This document shows, in pieces, positions 48,143 to 58,532 of a stretch of DNA of 64,000 nt (positions are counted from its first letter, which is position 1; the number at the start of each line of letters is the position of its first letter). Origin of the DNA: Apibacter sp. B3706 (lineage in GTDB: Bacteria; Bacteroidota; Bacteroidia; Flavobacteriales; Weeksellaceae). The stretch covers positions 434,001 to 498,000 of the forward strand of contig NZ_CP049715.1 of assembly GCF_011082725.1 (NCBI RefSeq), read 5' to 3'. A program made the translations under genes and the position numbers. Under the pieces are notes generated by a model, which saw only the letters and a list, made by a program, of their open reading frames with translations, was not told where the DNA came from and did no database searches.

Positions 48143-50470
48143 ATGAGAAGAAAGATTTTTACTACTTTAACAATCTTGTCTCTTTTTTTTTCAAAAGCGC
48201 AGCAAAAAGAATTTATTTTAATCGATAATGGAAATGGAGTCAATTTAGGGTATTCCCCATTATCAGGTGTAAAAATTATAACTGTTGACGGTTTGAAATT
48301 CAAAGACCTTAATAGAAACGGAAAACTTGATAAATATGAAGATTGGAGATTATCCGCAGATGAAAGGGCTAAAGATTTAGTTCAAAAAATGTCCTTGGAA
48401 CAGATCGCAGGATTAATGCTTTATAGTAATCATCAAGCTATACCTTCAAACGATAGTGGATTTGCATCTGGAACCTATAATGGAAAAATCTCTTCTGCCA
48501 GTGGAGCACAACCTTGGGAACTATCAGACGCACAGAAAAAATTTCTGCAAAAGGATAATTTAAGACATATATTAATAACTTCGGTTCAAAGCCCTGAAGT
48601 TGCAGCACGATGGAATAATCAAATGCAAGCATACGTGGAGGGGTTGGGATTAGGAATTCCGGGAAATACAAGTTCAGATCCCCGACATTCTGACCAAGTT
48701 ACCGGAAATATAAAATCTGAATTTAATGCAGGAGCAGGAGGCGCCATATCACTTTGGCCGGATGGGTTAGGCTTAGGAGCAACATTTGATCCGTCACTTG
48801 TACAAAAATTTGGTAATATAGCAGCACAAGAATATAGGGCTTTAGGAATAACTACAGCTTTATCTCCTCAAATAGATTTAGGAACAGAACCCCGATGGTA
48901 TAGAATCTACATGACATTTGGAGAAAGCCCGGAACTAACTACAGATATGGCCAGGGCCTATATAGATGGTTTCCAAACTTCTTTTGGTAAAGATGAAATT
49001 GCAGACGGATGGGGATATAAAAGTGTTAATACAATGGTTAAACATTGGCCGGGTGGAGGACCGGAAGAGGGCGGTAGAGATGCACATTGGGCGTTTGGAA
49101 AATATGCAGTATATCCAGGGAATAATTTTGATACACACATGAGCCCTTTTGTTAACGGAGCTTTTAATCTCAATGGAAAAACTTCCAAAGCTTCAGCAGT
49201 TATGCCTTATTACACCATTTCATATAATCAATCAAAAGACGGAAGTAATTATGCAAATGGCTTCAATAAATATATCATTACCGATTTACTTAGAGATAAG
49301 TTTGGGTATGATGGGGTGTTATGTACAGATTGGCTGATAACAGCCAATGAGGGTAAAACTCCGGATGAATTTAAAGGTAAGCCTTGGGGAGTGGAAAATA
49401 AAACCATAGCTCAAAGACATTATATTGCCTTAATGGCCGGAATGGATCAATTTGGAGGCAACAATATTATGCAACCCATATTAGAAGCCTACAAAATGGG
49501 AGTAAAGGAATACGGGAATAAATATATGAGAAATCGTTTTGAGCAATCAGGAATACGATTATTAAAAAATATTTTCAGGCTGGGATTGTTTGAAAATCCG
49601 TATTTAAACGTTGAGCAAAGTGTTAAAACAGTTGGAAATCCTGAATTTATGCAAGCGGGTTATGAAGCACAAATAAAATCAGTGGTATTGCTTAAAAATA
49701 AAAAACGAATACTACCTATAAAAGATAAAAAAACGGTATATATACCAAAAAACTATCAACCTTCCATAAAAGATTGGTGGGGAAAATGGTCTGAACCAAA
49801 ATTAGATTATTCGGTTAATATAGAGTTAGTTAAGAAATATTATCATGTTACAGAAGATCCTGAAAAAGCAGATTTTTCCATAGTCTTTGTTTCAAGTCCT
49901 CAAACTAACAACGATGGCGGGGGATATGATATAGCCGATAGAAATAATGGAGGAAATGGATATGTTCCCATTTCCTTACAATATAACAGCTATACGGCTT
50001 TAAATGCGCGTGAGCACAGTATAGCAGCAGGAGATCCCGTAATAGATCCTTCAATTAAAGATCGAAGTTACAAAGATAAAACGGTTACCGTTTCCAATTC
50101 ATCCGATCTATCTACCATATTAACTACAAAAAGTCAAATGGGAAATAAACCGGTCATAGTAGTAGTAAATATCAGTCGCCCTATGATTTTTAATGAATTT
50201 GAATCTAGAGTTGATGGAATAATAGCAAGATTTGGAATTGGAGAACAAGCCATAATGGATATTATTTCCGGGAAATACGAACCCTCCGGATTATTACCCC
50301 TTCAAATGCCTGCAAATATGAACACGGTTGAAAAACAGAAAGAAGATATTCCTTTTGACATGGAATGTCATCAAGACAGCGAAGGGAATGTCTATAATTT
50401 TGGTTTTGGTTTAGATTGGAAAGGTGTTATCAAAGATTCTAGGACCGCAAAATACGGTATAAAAAAATAA
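48143..50470 (+). CDS. glycoside hydrolase family 3 (beta-glucosidase type), exported
   Basis: About 775 residues from the ATG at 48143, which gives a signal peptide MRRKIFTTLTILSLFFSKAQ; the frame extends 15 codons further upstream but without a signal. Family 3 layout: N-terminal TIM-barrel with AQEYRALGITTALSPQIDLGTEPRW, TVKHWPGGGPEEGGRDAHW, the nucleophile aspartate in FGYDGVLCTDWL, then the C-terminal sandwich with KSVVLLKNKKRILPI. A calcium-like DLNRNGKLDKYEDWR loop sits near the start. It removes terminal beta-linked sugars in the periplasm or outside. First gene of a locus with TonB receptors and a sugar permease. Confidence 0.9.
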   Translation: MRRKIFTTLTILSLFFSKAQQKEFILIDNGNGVNLGYSPLSGVKIITVDGLKFKDLNRNGKLDKYEDWRLSADERAKDLVQKMSLEQIAGLMLYSNHQAIPSNDSGFASGTYNGKISSASGAQPWELSDAQKKFLQKDNLRHILITSVQSPEVAARWNNQMQAYVEGLGLGIPGNTSSDPRHSDQVTGNIKSEFNAGAGGAISLWPDGLGLGATFDPSLVQKFGNIAAQEYRALGITTALSPQIDLGTEPRWYRIYMTFGESPELTTDMARAYIDGFQTSFGKDEIADGWGYKSVNTMVKHWPGGGPEEGGRDAHWAFGKYAVYPGNNFDTHMSPFVNGAFNLNGKTSKASAVMPYYTISYNQSKDGSNYANGFNKYIITDLLRDKFGYDGVLCTDWLITANEGKTPDEFKGKPWGVENKTIAQRHYIALMAGMDQFGGNNIMQPILEAYKMGVKEYGNKYMRNRFEQSGIRLLKNIFRLGLFENPYLNVEQSVKTVGNPEFMQAGYEAQIKSVVLLKNKKRILPIKDKKTVYIPKNYQPSIKDWWGKWSEPKLDYSVNIELVKKYYHVTEDPEKADFSIVFVSSPQTNNDGGGYDIADRNNGGNGYVPISLQYNSYTALNAREHSIAAGDPVIDPSIKDRSYKDKTVTVSNSSDLSTILTTKSQMGNKPVIVVVNISRPMIFNEFESRVDGIIARFGIGEQAIMDIISGKYEPSGLLPLQMPANMNTVEKQKEDIPFDMECHQDSEGNVYNFGFGLDWKGVIKDSRTAKYGIKK

Positions 50471-50575
50471 ATATAAATTTAGGTTAATAATATGCTATAA
50501 ATAAAAAAAACAAATTATAATGATATAAAATATAAAGTCATAATTAAACTAAAACCACAAAAAGATTAATTAAGT

Positions 50576-52837
50576 ATGAGAAGAGCAGTTAAGTCTCTTA
50601 GTGCTATTATGATTGTTTCTACTATGAATTTGATACAGGCACAAGAGAATAAATCTGATAGTTTAAAAACTAAAACAGATGTAAAAAAAGATCAGAACAC
50701 TTCCGTGATGTTAAATGCCTCAGCCGATAACGGGCCAAGAAATGTAAACATTGGTTTACCGGCAAGTGTGGGAGGAACTACTATTTTAGAAAATGGGTTA
50801 CCGGTTGTGATGGACTACGTCGTACAAATGCCCGTGAGGGCCTGGAGGTCAGATTCCAGTTTTGAAAAGATGGACGTATTAGATGTTGCAAAGACCGCTA
50901 TAAGCGTAGGGGATGTGGGAGTATCAGTAAATACTTATACCAATAAAGGAACAGATAAATTACAAGGTAAAGGTGAATTTGTCACCAATTCTTACGGATT
51001 ATTAAGAGGAAGCTTTAATGTAAGTGGACCGATGAAAAACGGATTTTATTATTCGGTTAGTGCTTATGCTAACATGGATCCCGGAACATTTACATCTGCC
51101 TTTTCGCAATTTTTAGATAAAACTCAAATTTATAAAGTATTTATAAATAAAAAATACAATGACGGAAAAGGAGAAATTGGAGTACAATATAAATTTATCA
51201 GTTCACAAGCGATAACAACTAAACAAAATCCTTATTACTATCGTTCCAACGGAAAAGTAGATGCAGTAGAAGGATTCAAATTAGGCAGAGATTCCTATCT
51301 GGAAAAATCCGGATTGGTGCATTATATAGATCCGCTTTCAGGAGAATATACTACTCGAGATATAATGAAAGGAAGTGGAGGTGAAAATCATATTTTCGAT
51401 ATCATCGGAAAAAATAGTCTTACAAATGGGATGAAGCTGGATTATATTTTTAGATATCAATATGCTGAATCCGGATATTTTAATCCGTACTATTCATCCA
51501 TAAGTAACCCGGTTGAAGGTAAAACACGTTTCCGCTATGTAGGTTCCGATAACATTTATAATGGAAAAGTACAATCGGTTTTAATGCTTTTCACCCCCCG
51601 AGCTCCATTCAATACTTATATGAGCCGCGTGGAATTAAGCAAAAAAACGTCTAAACACAATTGGAATATCGGATTTAATGAATGGTATTACCATATCAAC
51701 AATTATAATACGGCCTCTTATTCCTATTATCATGAAGTGGCTCCAAATCCATCACTGTTAATTCAAGAAAATTACGATCCACTTACCGGGACTTGGACAC
51801 CAAGAAAAGGTTCAGACGAATTTGGAGGATATAATCATAATGGCGCTATGCAATATTATACCGGTGGAGAAAATAAGATGGCTGTATATGGTACTGAAAA
51901 ATGGACGCCTTCTGATAAAATACAAGTGGGTGGAGGTGTGAGATTGGAATGGCAAAACATTAATGGAGAATGGTATAAAGGGGAAGACAGAAAATTAGCC
52001 GGAACAAATTGGGTATCCGGAAATAAAACAAAAGTTAAAAAAGATTGGATTAATAAAACTTTTACAGTCAATGCACTATGGAAAATCATCCCTTCATTTG
52101 GACTTCAAGGAGAGGCAACCTATGGGGAATTAGGTGGAAAGTTAAGTAGTTATGCTGGTGCAGACGACCCGGGAATTAAAAAGTCAAAAATACCCGGAGC
52201 TTCATTCGGAATATACTTTAACCATGCTTTGGTAAGAGTAGTATCTAAAGTTACCTACATTCAGAGAAGTAATTTTACGAATAATTCCACTTTTACCAAT
52301 CCAAAAGATCCAACCGATTATATGAAAAAAACTATTAGCTATGATGTTAAAACCATAGGATGGACAACCGATGCTTTGGTTACACCATTTAAAAATTTTC
52401 AATTTCATATGTTACTTACCCTACAAAATCCCGAATACAAAAATTACAAATTTGAAGCGTATGATGTAAAATATGATTACGATGGGAATATAGCAAGAAG
52501 CGTATCAAAAACCATAATAGAATTAGACCCAAGCTATAATTGGAAGAAATTTAAATTTTGGGGAAGTGCGCGATATTTCAGTAAAGAATATGCAAATTAT
52601 ACGAATTCATTATTTTTTGCAGGAAGATGGGAAACGTTTGCGGGTATAGATTTTAAATATAACAGTAACCTGAGTTTTGGAGTAAGTGCGGTTAACTTAT
52701 TAAACCAAAGTGGTGCACAAGGCTCTATTTCTGGAACTAATACAGCTGTAGATCCTACTCCTTATTATAATAAACCGGTAGCAGGAACTTACATCCGACC
52801 TTTTACCCTGGAATTTAAAACTAAGTTTAAATTTTAA
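50576..52837 (+). CDS. TonB-dependent receptor-like outer-membrane protein, paralogue 1
   Basis: 753-residue exported protein (signal to about ..NLIQAQ) with a plug-like region containing VNIGLPASVGGTTILENGLPV and DVGVSVNTYTNKGTDKLQGKGEF, followed by many amphipathic strands and a C-terminal TYIRPFTLEFKTKFKF ending in Phe, the barrel signature. No SusD partner and no N-terminal carboxypeptidase-like domain are present. It shares the ILENGLPV plug block and overall layout with the receptor at 54897. The ligand is unknown; the neighbours suggest a phosphorylated glycoside. Confidence 0.84.
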   Translation: MRRAVKSLSAIMIVSTMNLIQAQENKSDSLKTKTDVKKDQNTSVMLNASADNGPRNVNIGLPASVGGTTILENGLPVVMDYVVQMPVRAWRSDSSFEKMDVLDVAKTAISVGDVGVSVNTYTNKGTDKLQGKGEFVTNSYGLLRGSFNVSGPMKNGFYYSVSAYANMDPGTFTSAFSQFLDKTQIYKVFINKKYNDGKGEIGVQYKFISSQAITTKQNPYYYRSNGKVDAVEGFKLGRDSYLEKSGLVHYIDPLSGEYTTRDIMKGSGGENHIFDIIGKNSLTNGMKLDYIFRYQYAESGYFNPYYSSISNPVEGKTRFRYVGSDNIYNGKVQSVLMLFTPRAPFNTYMSRVELSKKTSKHNWNIGFNEWYYHINNYNTASYSYYHEVAPNPSLLIQENYDPLTGTWTPRKGSDEFGGYNHNGAMQYYTGGENKMAVYGTEKWTPSDKIQVGGGVRLEWQNINGEWYKGEDRKLAGTNWVSGNKTKVKKDWINKTFTVNALWKIIPSFGLQGEATYGELGGKLSSYAGADDPGIKKSKIPGASFGIYFNHALVRVVSKVTYIQRSNFTNNSTFTNPKDPTDYMKKTISYDVKTIGWTTDALVTPFKNFQFHMLLTLQNPEYKNYKFEAYDVKYDYDGNIARSVSKTIIELDPSYNWKKFKFWGSARYFSKEYANYTNSLFFAGRWETFAGIDFKYNSNLSFGVSAVNLLNQSGAQGSISGTNTAVDPTPYYNKPVAGTYIRPFTLEFKTKFKF

Positions 52838-52847
52838 AAAATAAAAA

Positions 52848-53795
52848 ATGAGCAAGTATTGGATTTATTTTAAATATAGGTTAGTATTCTTTTTATTCCT
52901 TCTAATTCCTTTAAGCCCTATTCATGCACAAGGCAATATCAAAAAGAAAATAATGAAGTTGATTAGCTACAATGTTTACTGGGGAATGAAACAGGACTCA
53001 ACTAAAGATAAATTCAAATTTGCTGAATGGATTCGTAAACAAGATCCGGATATTTTGGCCCTGCAGGAAATGAATGGATTTACTGCAGGAATTTATGAGT
53101 TTGCCCCTGAAGGAGCAAATCCAAAAAATTTAAGAAAATTAGCAGAAAGTTATGGTCACCCTTATTGTGTTATTGTCAGAGAACCTTCTACCGATGGCTC
53201 TGTAACTTTTCCGGTGGCTATAACTTCAAAATACCCGATTGTAAATGTTCATCGGGTATTAGATAATAATATTCATGGATATATAGAAGCTGAAATTGAA
53301 GGATTTCATTTTATAGTTACTCATTTTCACCCATTTTCATCTGAGAAAAGAGGTTATGAAGTGGATCAAATTTTAGCTACCATCCAATCCAAACCATCTA
53401 GTGATAAATGGTTGTTTATGGGGGATTTAAATTCAGTTTCTCCATTGGATAAAAGTGCATATAAAGATAATAAACTCAGAAATTTTATACGGGAAGACAG
53501 AAAGAAAAGACCGTATAATTTGAATTTGGGTAAAGACAACGAGTTAGATTATACTATCCAGCAAAAAATACTTGATTTTGGATTTATAGATGCACTTCGT
53601 TTATTCCATCCTGAATTTGAAGCGACCGCGCCAACTAAATTATTTTATGATCAATCTAAATCTCCGGTAAGATATGATTATCTCTATGTTAGCGGAAATA
53701 TGAAAAATGATCTTATAAAATGTGATGTAATTAAAGATGAATTTACTGATCTCTATTCAGATCATTATCCGGTGGTGTTGAATTTTAATAATTAA
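52848..53795 (+). CDS. exported endonuclease/exonuclease/phosphatase family hydrolase
   Basis: 315 residues with an N-terminal signal (VFFLFLLIPLSPIHAQ). The EEP fold is clear: LISYNVYWGMK, DPDILALQEMN (catalytic Glu), THFHPFSS, FMGDLNSVSP (Asp/Asn), and YSDHYPVVL (Asp-His). Family members cut phosphodiesters in nucleic acids, inositol phosphates or phospholipids. Export, and position between TonB receptors and beside a phosphatase, suggests that it cleaves an imported phosphodiester in the periplasm. It starts 10 bases after the receptor gene. Confidence 0.88.
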   Translation: MSKYWIYFKYRLVFFLFLLIPLSPIHAQGNIKKKIMKLISYNVYWGMKQDSTKDKFKFAEWIRKQDPDILALQEMNGFTAGIYEFAPEGANPKNLRKLAESYGHPYCVIVREPSTDGSVTFPVAITSKYPIVNVHRVLDNNIHGYIEAEIEGFHFIVTHFHPFSSEKRGYEVDQILATIQSKPSSDKWLFMGDLNSVSPLDKSAYKDNKLRNFIREDRKKRPYNLNLGKDNELDYTIQQKILDFGFIDALRLFHPEFEATAPTKLFYDQSKSPVRYDYLYVSGNMKNDLIKCDVIKDEFTDLYSDHYPVVLNFNN

Positions 53796-53814
53796 ATAAA
53801 TAAAATGTAAATAA

Positions 53815-54630
53815 ATGAAAAACTCTGTACTATTAAATGTTAAGTTGATAGTTTTCATGCTATTGACCGTATCAATTAACCCACAAGTTTATGGGCAAAA
53901 TAAAAAATCAACGAAACAAGATAAGACGGTAATCTTATATGTGACTCGCCATGGTAAGACTATATTGAATACCATGGATAGAGTGCAAGGTTGGGCAGAT
54001 ACCCCTTTAACACCCGAAGGAGTGGAAGTGGCTAAGTTTCTAGGGGAAGGAATTAAAGATGTTAAATTTAAATCAGCTTATTCCAGTGACTTAGGAAGGG
54101 CCAGGCAAACAGCTCGTATAGTCTTAGATACTAAAGGTCAAGAAAAATTAGCAATAACAGAAGTACCTCAACTAAGGGAAACCAATTTTGGTAGCTACGA
54201 AGGTGATTTAAACTCGAAAATGTGGGGGGATGCGGCTCTCTATTTACACTATAAATCATCAAAAGAACTTTTTGCCGATATGGCAAAAAATCCTGAAATA
54301 TTAAAAAGAGCCATGAACACATTTAAAACGTTAGAAACCTTAGGAATAGGAGAAAATTATGAAGATGTTAAAGCGAGAGGCCAGAAAGCCATTCGTGAAA
54401 TAGCTGAAAAAGAGGCTTTATCAGGAGGAGGAAACATATTATTAGTCGCTCATGGAATGGCAATTAGCGTTTTTCTTTCAGATTTAGACAGTAGCGGTAA
54501 AAAAATAACAGGAACACATATGGGAAATGCAGCAGTTTCAAAGGTAATCTACAAAGACGGAAAGTTTACGATTGAATCTTTTGGAGATATGAGTTATGTG
54601 GAAAAAGGAAAAAAGGTATTAGGCAAATAA
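53815..54630 (+). CDS. exported histidine phosphatase family protein
   Basis: 271-residue member of the phosphoglycerate-mutase-like histidine phosphatases with an N-terminal signal peptide (cleavage after VYG). The phosphohistidine motif is VTRHGKT, followed by GWADTPLTPEGVEVAK, YSSDLGRARQTARIV, RETNFGSYEG (acid) and the second histidine in LLVAHGMAIS. It probably removes terminal phosphate from the product of the neighbouring EEP enzyme. It starts 19 bases after that gene. Confidence 0.9.
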   Translation: MKNSVLLNVKLIVFMLLTVSINPQVYGQNKKSTKQDKTVILYVTRHGKTILNTMDRVQGWADTPLTPEGVEVAKFLGEGIKDVKFKSAYSSDLGRARQTARIVLDTKGQEKLAITEVPQLRETNFGSYEGDLNSKMWGDAALYLHYKSSKELFADMAKNPEILKRAMNTFKTLETLGIGENYEDVKARGQKAIREIAEKEALSGGGNILLVAHGMAISVFLSDLDSSGKKITGTHMGNAAVSKVIYKDGKFTIESFGDMSYVEKGKKVLGK

Positions 54631-54896
54631 AAATAAATCAAGTAAGAAGTTAAAGAACAACTAAGATTTACTGCATTCTAAATAATTGAATAAGATGTTT
54701 TATACGCATTTACATAATAGTATAAATACTTTAATTTATTTGTAATATATGGTTTTCATGAAAAACTATCATTTAGTCGGCTTAAAAAATTTTTAGTGTT
54801 TGATACTGTTATAATTCATCAATTTCAAAGAACATAAAACTCTGTGTATATAAAAAAGAACAGAGCACGTAACCACTGAAATAAAATTTATAAAAG

Positions 54897-57152
54897 ATGA
54901 GAAATAAAAATAGTATATATTCATTGTCAGTACTTTTATTACTGATTAGTACCAATGAAATATATAGTCAAAATCAAACGAAAAATGATACGATAAAAGT
55001 AGACATAGAACAGAAAAATGATAGGAATGTCATGTTAAATGCAGCAAATAGTACCGGTCCCAGAGATGTAAATATCGGTCTACCCGCTTCAGTAGGAGGT
55101 ACTACTATTCTTGAGAATGGTCTTCCGGTAGTATTCCACTATTGGCCGGAACTACCTACTAAAGCATGGAGATCCGATGTTACGCTTAATCGTACGGGTT
55201 TGTTTGACTTAGGACAAACCTTTATCAATATTGGAGATGTAGGTTTTTCCTTAAATACGTTTGATAATCTAGGCACAGATAAGCTTCAAGGTATAGTTAA
55301 TTTAGAATCCAATCATTTTGGATTAATGAGAGGAAGTGCAAATGTGAGCGGACCTATAAATACTAAGGGACTTAAATATTCAGCCGGTGCTTATCTGAGC
55401 TTTGACCCGGGAACTTTTAAACCATCAATTATAGATAAATATTATGCCGATAAAACTCAAATGTATAAAATGGCCTTAACTCAAGATTATAAATACAGAG
55501 GAGGAGAAGGCTCAGTTTCAGTATTATATAAATATGTTAATGTTAAAAATCTAACGTATAATTACAGCCCTTTTATGTATGGAAAAGATGGGGATGTAAG
55601 TGAAATATCGGGATTTAAAATTGGGCGGAAATCGTATCATGAAAGATCCGGAAAAATAACATTAATGGATGCTTTTACCGGAAATTTGGTAGAAAAAGAT
55701 ATATTAGACGATTTCGGAACAGAATCCCATACAGTTGATTTACTAGGTAATAACAAATTTGATAATGGATTTTATTTAAATTACATGGTTCGTTACCATT
55801 CATCCAAAGTGGGAATTTACATACCTATTATGGCAGGAGTTTCCGAAGCAAAACCGGGAGAGTATGTATATGCTGATACGGGAGAAGCTTATATGGGAAA
55901 TAACGCACAAGGGGTATTAATATTAGCAACAAGAAAAACTCCTGTTAAATCTATAACCGGTACTGTTGAATTAGGTAAAAAGATAGGAAACCACGATTTG
56001 AAAGTTGGTTTAAACGAATGGCATTATAAAGTGGATAAATATGCTACAGAATCTGCTATGTATTTTCAAGAGGTGGCACCGAATCCAAGAAAATTAATTC
56101 AAGTAGGAGGTACGGCAAATGCCAATGGAGATTTTAATTTAAATCAAGGACTAGAATATCATAATGGGAATGAAAATAAATTAGCATTATATATATTAGA
56201 TAAGTGGTTATTGGCCGATAAATTAGAATTAAATTTGGGTGGACGTATTGAGTATCAAGCATTACGGGGAGATTACCAGGACAGAAATTTAGGATTGCAA
56301 ACATTAACAGGACCTAAAACTGATATAAATAAAGATTGGGTTAATCAATCCTACATGTTAAATGCAGTATATAAAATGACCACTAAATTTGGTTTACTAG
56401 GTGAGGTTAATTACAATGAACAAGCCGGACACCTAGAATATTATAACATTGGAGTTGATCCTAAAATCAAAAAATCTAAAATACCAACTGCAGGGTTTGG
56501 AGTATATTTCAATCATCCGTTAGCAAGTATAGTTTCTAAGGCAACCTATATCACTCGTAATGAATATCGTTCAACAGTAAATTTTTCCAATCCCAATAAT
56601 CCGGGAGAAGTGAAAAGAGAAACTACAAATTATGATATTGAAACTATAGGATGGACTACAGATATCATATCAAAACCCATAAAAAACTTTGAATTACACT
56701 TTTTGATCACTTTACAAAGTCCAAAATATAAAAATTTTGTCGGAGAAGTTAAATTTAAAGACGGTGCAGCAGCTAAATATGATTTCACAGACAAATATGT
56801 AACGGGTATTTCTAAAGTTTTATTAGAGATTGATCCGAGTTATGTTTGGAAAGATTTAAGGATTTGGGCGAGTGCAAGATATTTTAGTAAACAATATGCC
56901 AATAGACCGAATACAATATATTTTGCAAGTCGTTGGGAAACTTTTGCCGGTTTACAATATGCTATTACCAAAAACTTAAGTTTCTCATCAACTGTGATAA
57001 ATTTATTCAATCAAAGGGGAGCTAAAGGAGATATGGGGGATTCTGATTTGATCTTAACTTCCGAAGAAGCTAAAAAGAAGGAAGGAACTATTCTTTCAGG
57101 AACTTACATCCGTCCTTTTACAGTTGAGTTTGGTCTTAAATACTCTTTTTAA
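54897..57152 (+). CDS. TonB-dependent receptor-like outer-membrane protein, paralogue 2
   Basis: 751-residue paralogue of the receptor at 50576 with the same plug block (VNIGLPASVGGTTILENGLPV), the same KIKKSKIP-GFGVYFNHPLASIVSKATYI region and the C-terminal TYIRPFTVEFGLKYSF. Signal peptide ends near EIYSQ. The region before it (54631-54896) holds a small hairpin CTCTGT/ACAGAG (54840-54865) just upstream of the start. Two receptors of one type in one locus suggest related ligands. Confidence 0.84.
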   Translation: MRNKNSIYSLSVLLLLISTNEIYSQNQTKNDTIKVDIEQKNDRNVMLNAANSTGPRDVNIGLPASVGGTTILENGLPVVFHYWPELPTKAWRSDVTLNRTGLFDLGQTFINIGDVGFSLNTFDNLGTDKLQGIVNLESNHFGLMRGSANVSGPINTKGLKYSAGAYLSFDPGTFKPSIIDKYYADKTQMYKMALTQDYKYRGGEGSVSVLYKYVNVKNLTYNYSPFMYGKDGDVSEISGFKIGRKSYHERSGKITLMDAFTGNLVEKDILDDFGTESHTVDLLGNNKFDNGFYLNYMVRYHSSKVGIYIPIMAGVSEAKPGEYVYADTGEAYMGNNAQGVLILATRKTPVKSITGTVELGKKIGNHDLKVGLNEWHYKVDKYATESAMYFQEVAPNPRKLIQVGGTANANGDFNLNQGLEYHNGNENKLALYILDKWLLADKLELNLGGRIEYQALRGDYQDRNLGLQTLTGPKTDINKDWVNQSYMLNAVYKMTTKFGLLGEVNYNEQAGHLEYYNIGVDPKIKKSKIPTAGFGVYFNHPLASIVSKATYITRNEYRSTVNFSNPNNPGEVKRETTNYDIETIGWTTDIISKPIKNFELHFLITLQSPKYKNFVGEVKFKDGAAAKYDFTDKYVTGISKVLLEIDPSYVWKDLRIWASARYFSKQYANRPNTIYFASRWETFAGLQYAITKNLSFSSTVINLFNQRGAKGDMGDSDLILTSEEAKKKEGTILSGTYIRPFTVEFGLKYSF

Positions 57153-57184
57153 CCTATAATAATAATTAAAAAATAATACTAAAT

Positions 57185-58462
57185 ATGACTAATAAAGAAA
57201 AAAATTACGCATTACCTATAGCAATGATGTTTGCCCTGTTTTTTATGATTTCATTTGTAACAGGCTTACAAAATCCGATGGGAATAATTGTCAAAAATCA
57301 ATTTGGGGCATCCAACTTTATGTCTCAACTAGGTAATGCTGCAAACTTTATAGCCTATGCATTTATGGGTATTCCGGCGGGTATGCTGTTACAAAAAATA
57401 GGATATAAAAAAACAGCCTTAGTAGCCATTGTGGTTGGATTTTTAGGCGTTGGAATTCAATACTTATCCGGAGGAATGGAAAGTTTTGTTGCCTATTTAA
57501 TCGGAGCTTTTGTTTCCGGTTTCTCTATGTGTATGTTAAATACCGTTGTAAATCCTATGTTAAATACGTTAGGAGGAGGTGGTAAAAAAGGGAATATTTT
57601 GCTACAATTAGGCGGTTCAATAAATTCAATGGGAGCAACTATTGTACCTGTGTTGGTAGGATATTTAATCGGAAATGCATCTCGAGCAACCATAAAAGAA
57701 GCGAATCCCGCTCTTTTCTTGGCTATGGGGATATTTGTCCTTGCCTTTATCGTGTTGTTGTTAGTAAATATACCGGAACCTTTTTTAGATAAAAAAGAAA
57801 AAATTGAAGGAAAATATAGCGCATTTTCATTTAGACATTTTTGTTTAGGAGTAGTAGCCATATTTATATATGTAGGTATTGAAGTAGGAATTCCCAATAC
57901 CGCCAATTTATTTATGACTTCTGCACCAGACAAAGGAGGTTTAGGTATTGATACAACTGTGGCTGGAACGGTGGTAGGAACCTATTGGTTTTTAATGCTC
58001 ATTGGTCGATTAATAGGAGCATCATTAGGAGCTCGAATTTCCAGTAAGGCTATGTTGGCCTTTACCTCACTTCTAGGTTTAATATTCATAATTTTAGCAA
58101 TTATTAGTCCTATTTCTTCTACGGTAAGTATGCCAGTATTTAAATCGGATATATCTATAGGTTTTGCAGAATTACCTATTACCATCGTATTTTTTGTATT
58201 GTGTGGTTTGTGTACTTCCGTAATGTGGGGAGGTATATTTAATTTAGCGGTAGAAGGATTAGGAAAATACACATCAGCAGCATCCGGAATTTTTATGATG
58301 ATGGTATGTGGAGGAGGAATTTTGCCCCTCATACAAAATTATTTTGCTGATTTATTTGGCTTTTTATCCAGTTATTGGTTAATTATCATAGAATTTGCTT
58401 ATATCCTTTATTATGCATTAATCGGAAGTAAAAATGTAAATAAAGATATACCCGTCAACTAA
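57185..58462 (+). CDS. sugar MFS transporter (FucP/GluP-like)
   Basis: 425-residue permease with twelve predicted helices of the fucose/glucose-galactose:proton symporter family: FALFFMISFVTGLQNPMGIIVKNQFG, NAANFIAYAFMGIPAGMLLQKIGYKKTAL, FSMCMLNTVVNPMLNTLGGGG, GSINSMGATIVPVLVG and YVGIEVGIPNTANLFM. It follows the second receptor by 32 bases and ends the locus at a strong terminator. It would carry the sugar freed by the exported hydrolases into the cytosol. Confidence 0.9.
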   Translation: MTNKEKNYALPIAMMFALFFMISFVTGLQNPMGIIVKNQFGASNFMSQLGNAANFIAYAFMGIPAGMLLQKIGYKKTALVAIVVGFLGVGIQYLSGGMESFVAYLIGAFVSGFSMCMLNTVVNPMLNTLGGGGKKGNILLQLGGSINSMGATIVPVLVGYLIGNASRATIKEANPALFLAMGIFVLAFIVLLLVNIPEPFLDKKEKIEGKYSAFSFRHFCLGVVAIFIYVGIEVGIPNTANLFMTSAPDKGGLGIDTTVAGTVVGTYWFLMLIGRLIGASLGARISSKAMLAFTSLLGLIFIILAIISPISSTVSMPVFKSDISIGFAELPITIVFFVLCGLCTSVMWGGIFNLAVEGLGKYTSAASGIFMMMVCGGGILPLIQNYFADLFGFLSSYWLIIIEFAYILYYALIGSKNVNKDIPVN

Positions 58463-58484
58463 TCATATTTTTATATAAAGATCT

Positions 58485-58515
58485 ATTCCCCTAACATTTT
58501 AGGGGAATTTTTTTA
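58485..58515 (+). terminator. terminator after the sugar locus
   Basis: ATTCCCCTAA (58485-58494) paired with TTAGGGGAAT (58499-58508), then a T run. Confidence 0.92.
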
Positions 58516-58532
58516 TAGGTAAAACCGCATAT

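Noticed and set aside
57493-58332. 146- and 116-codon frames opposite the sugar permease gene
   Set aside because: Antisense shadows of a membrane protein gene, rich in Pro, Asn and Ile from the complementary codon pattern.
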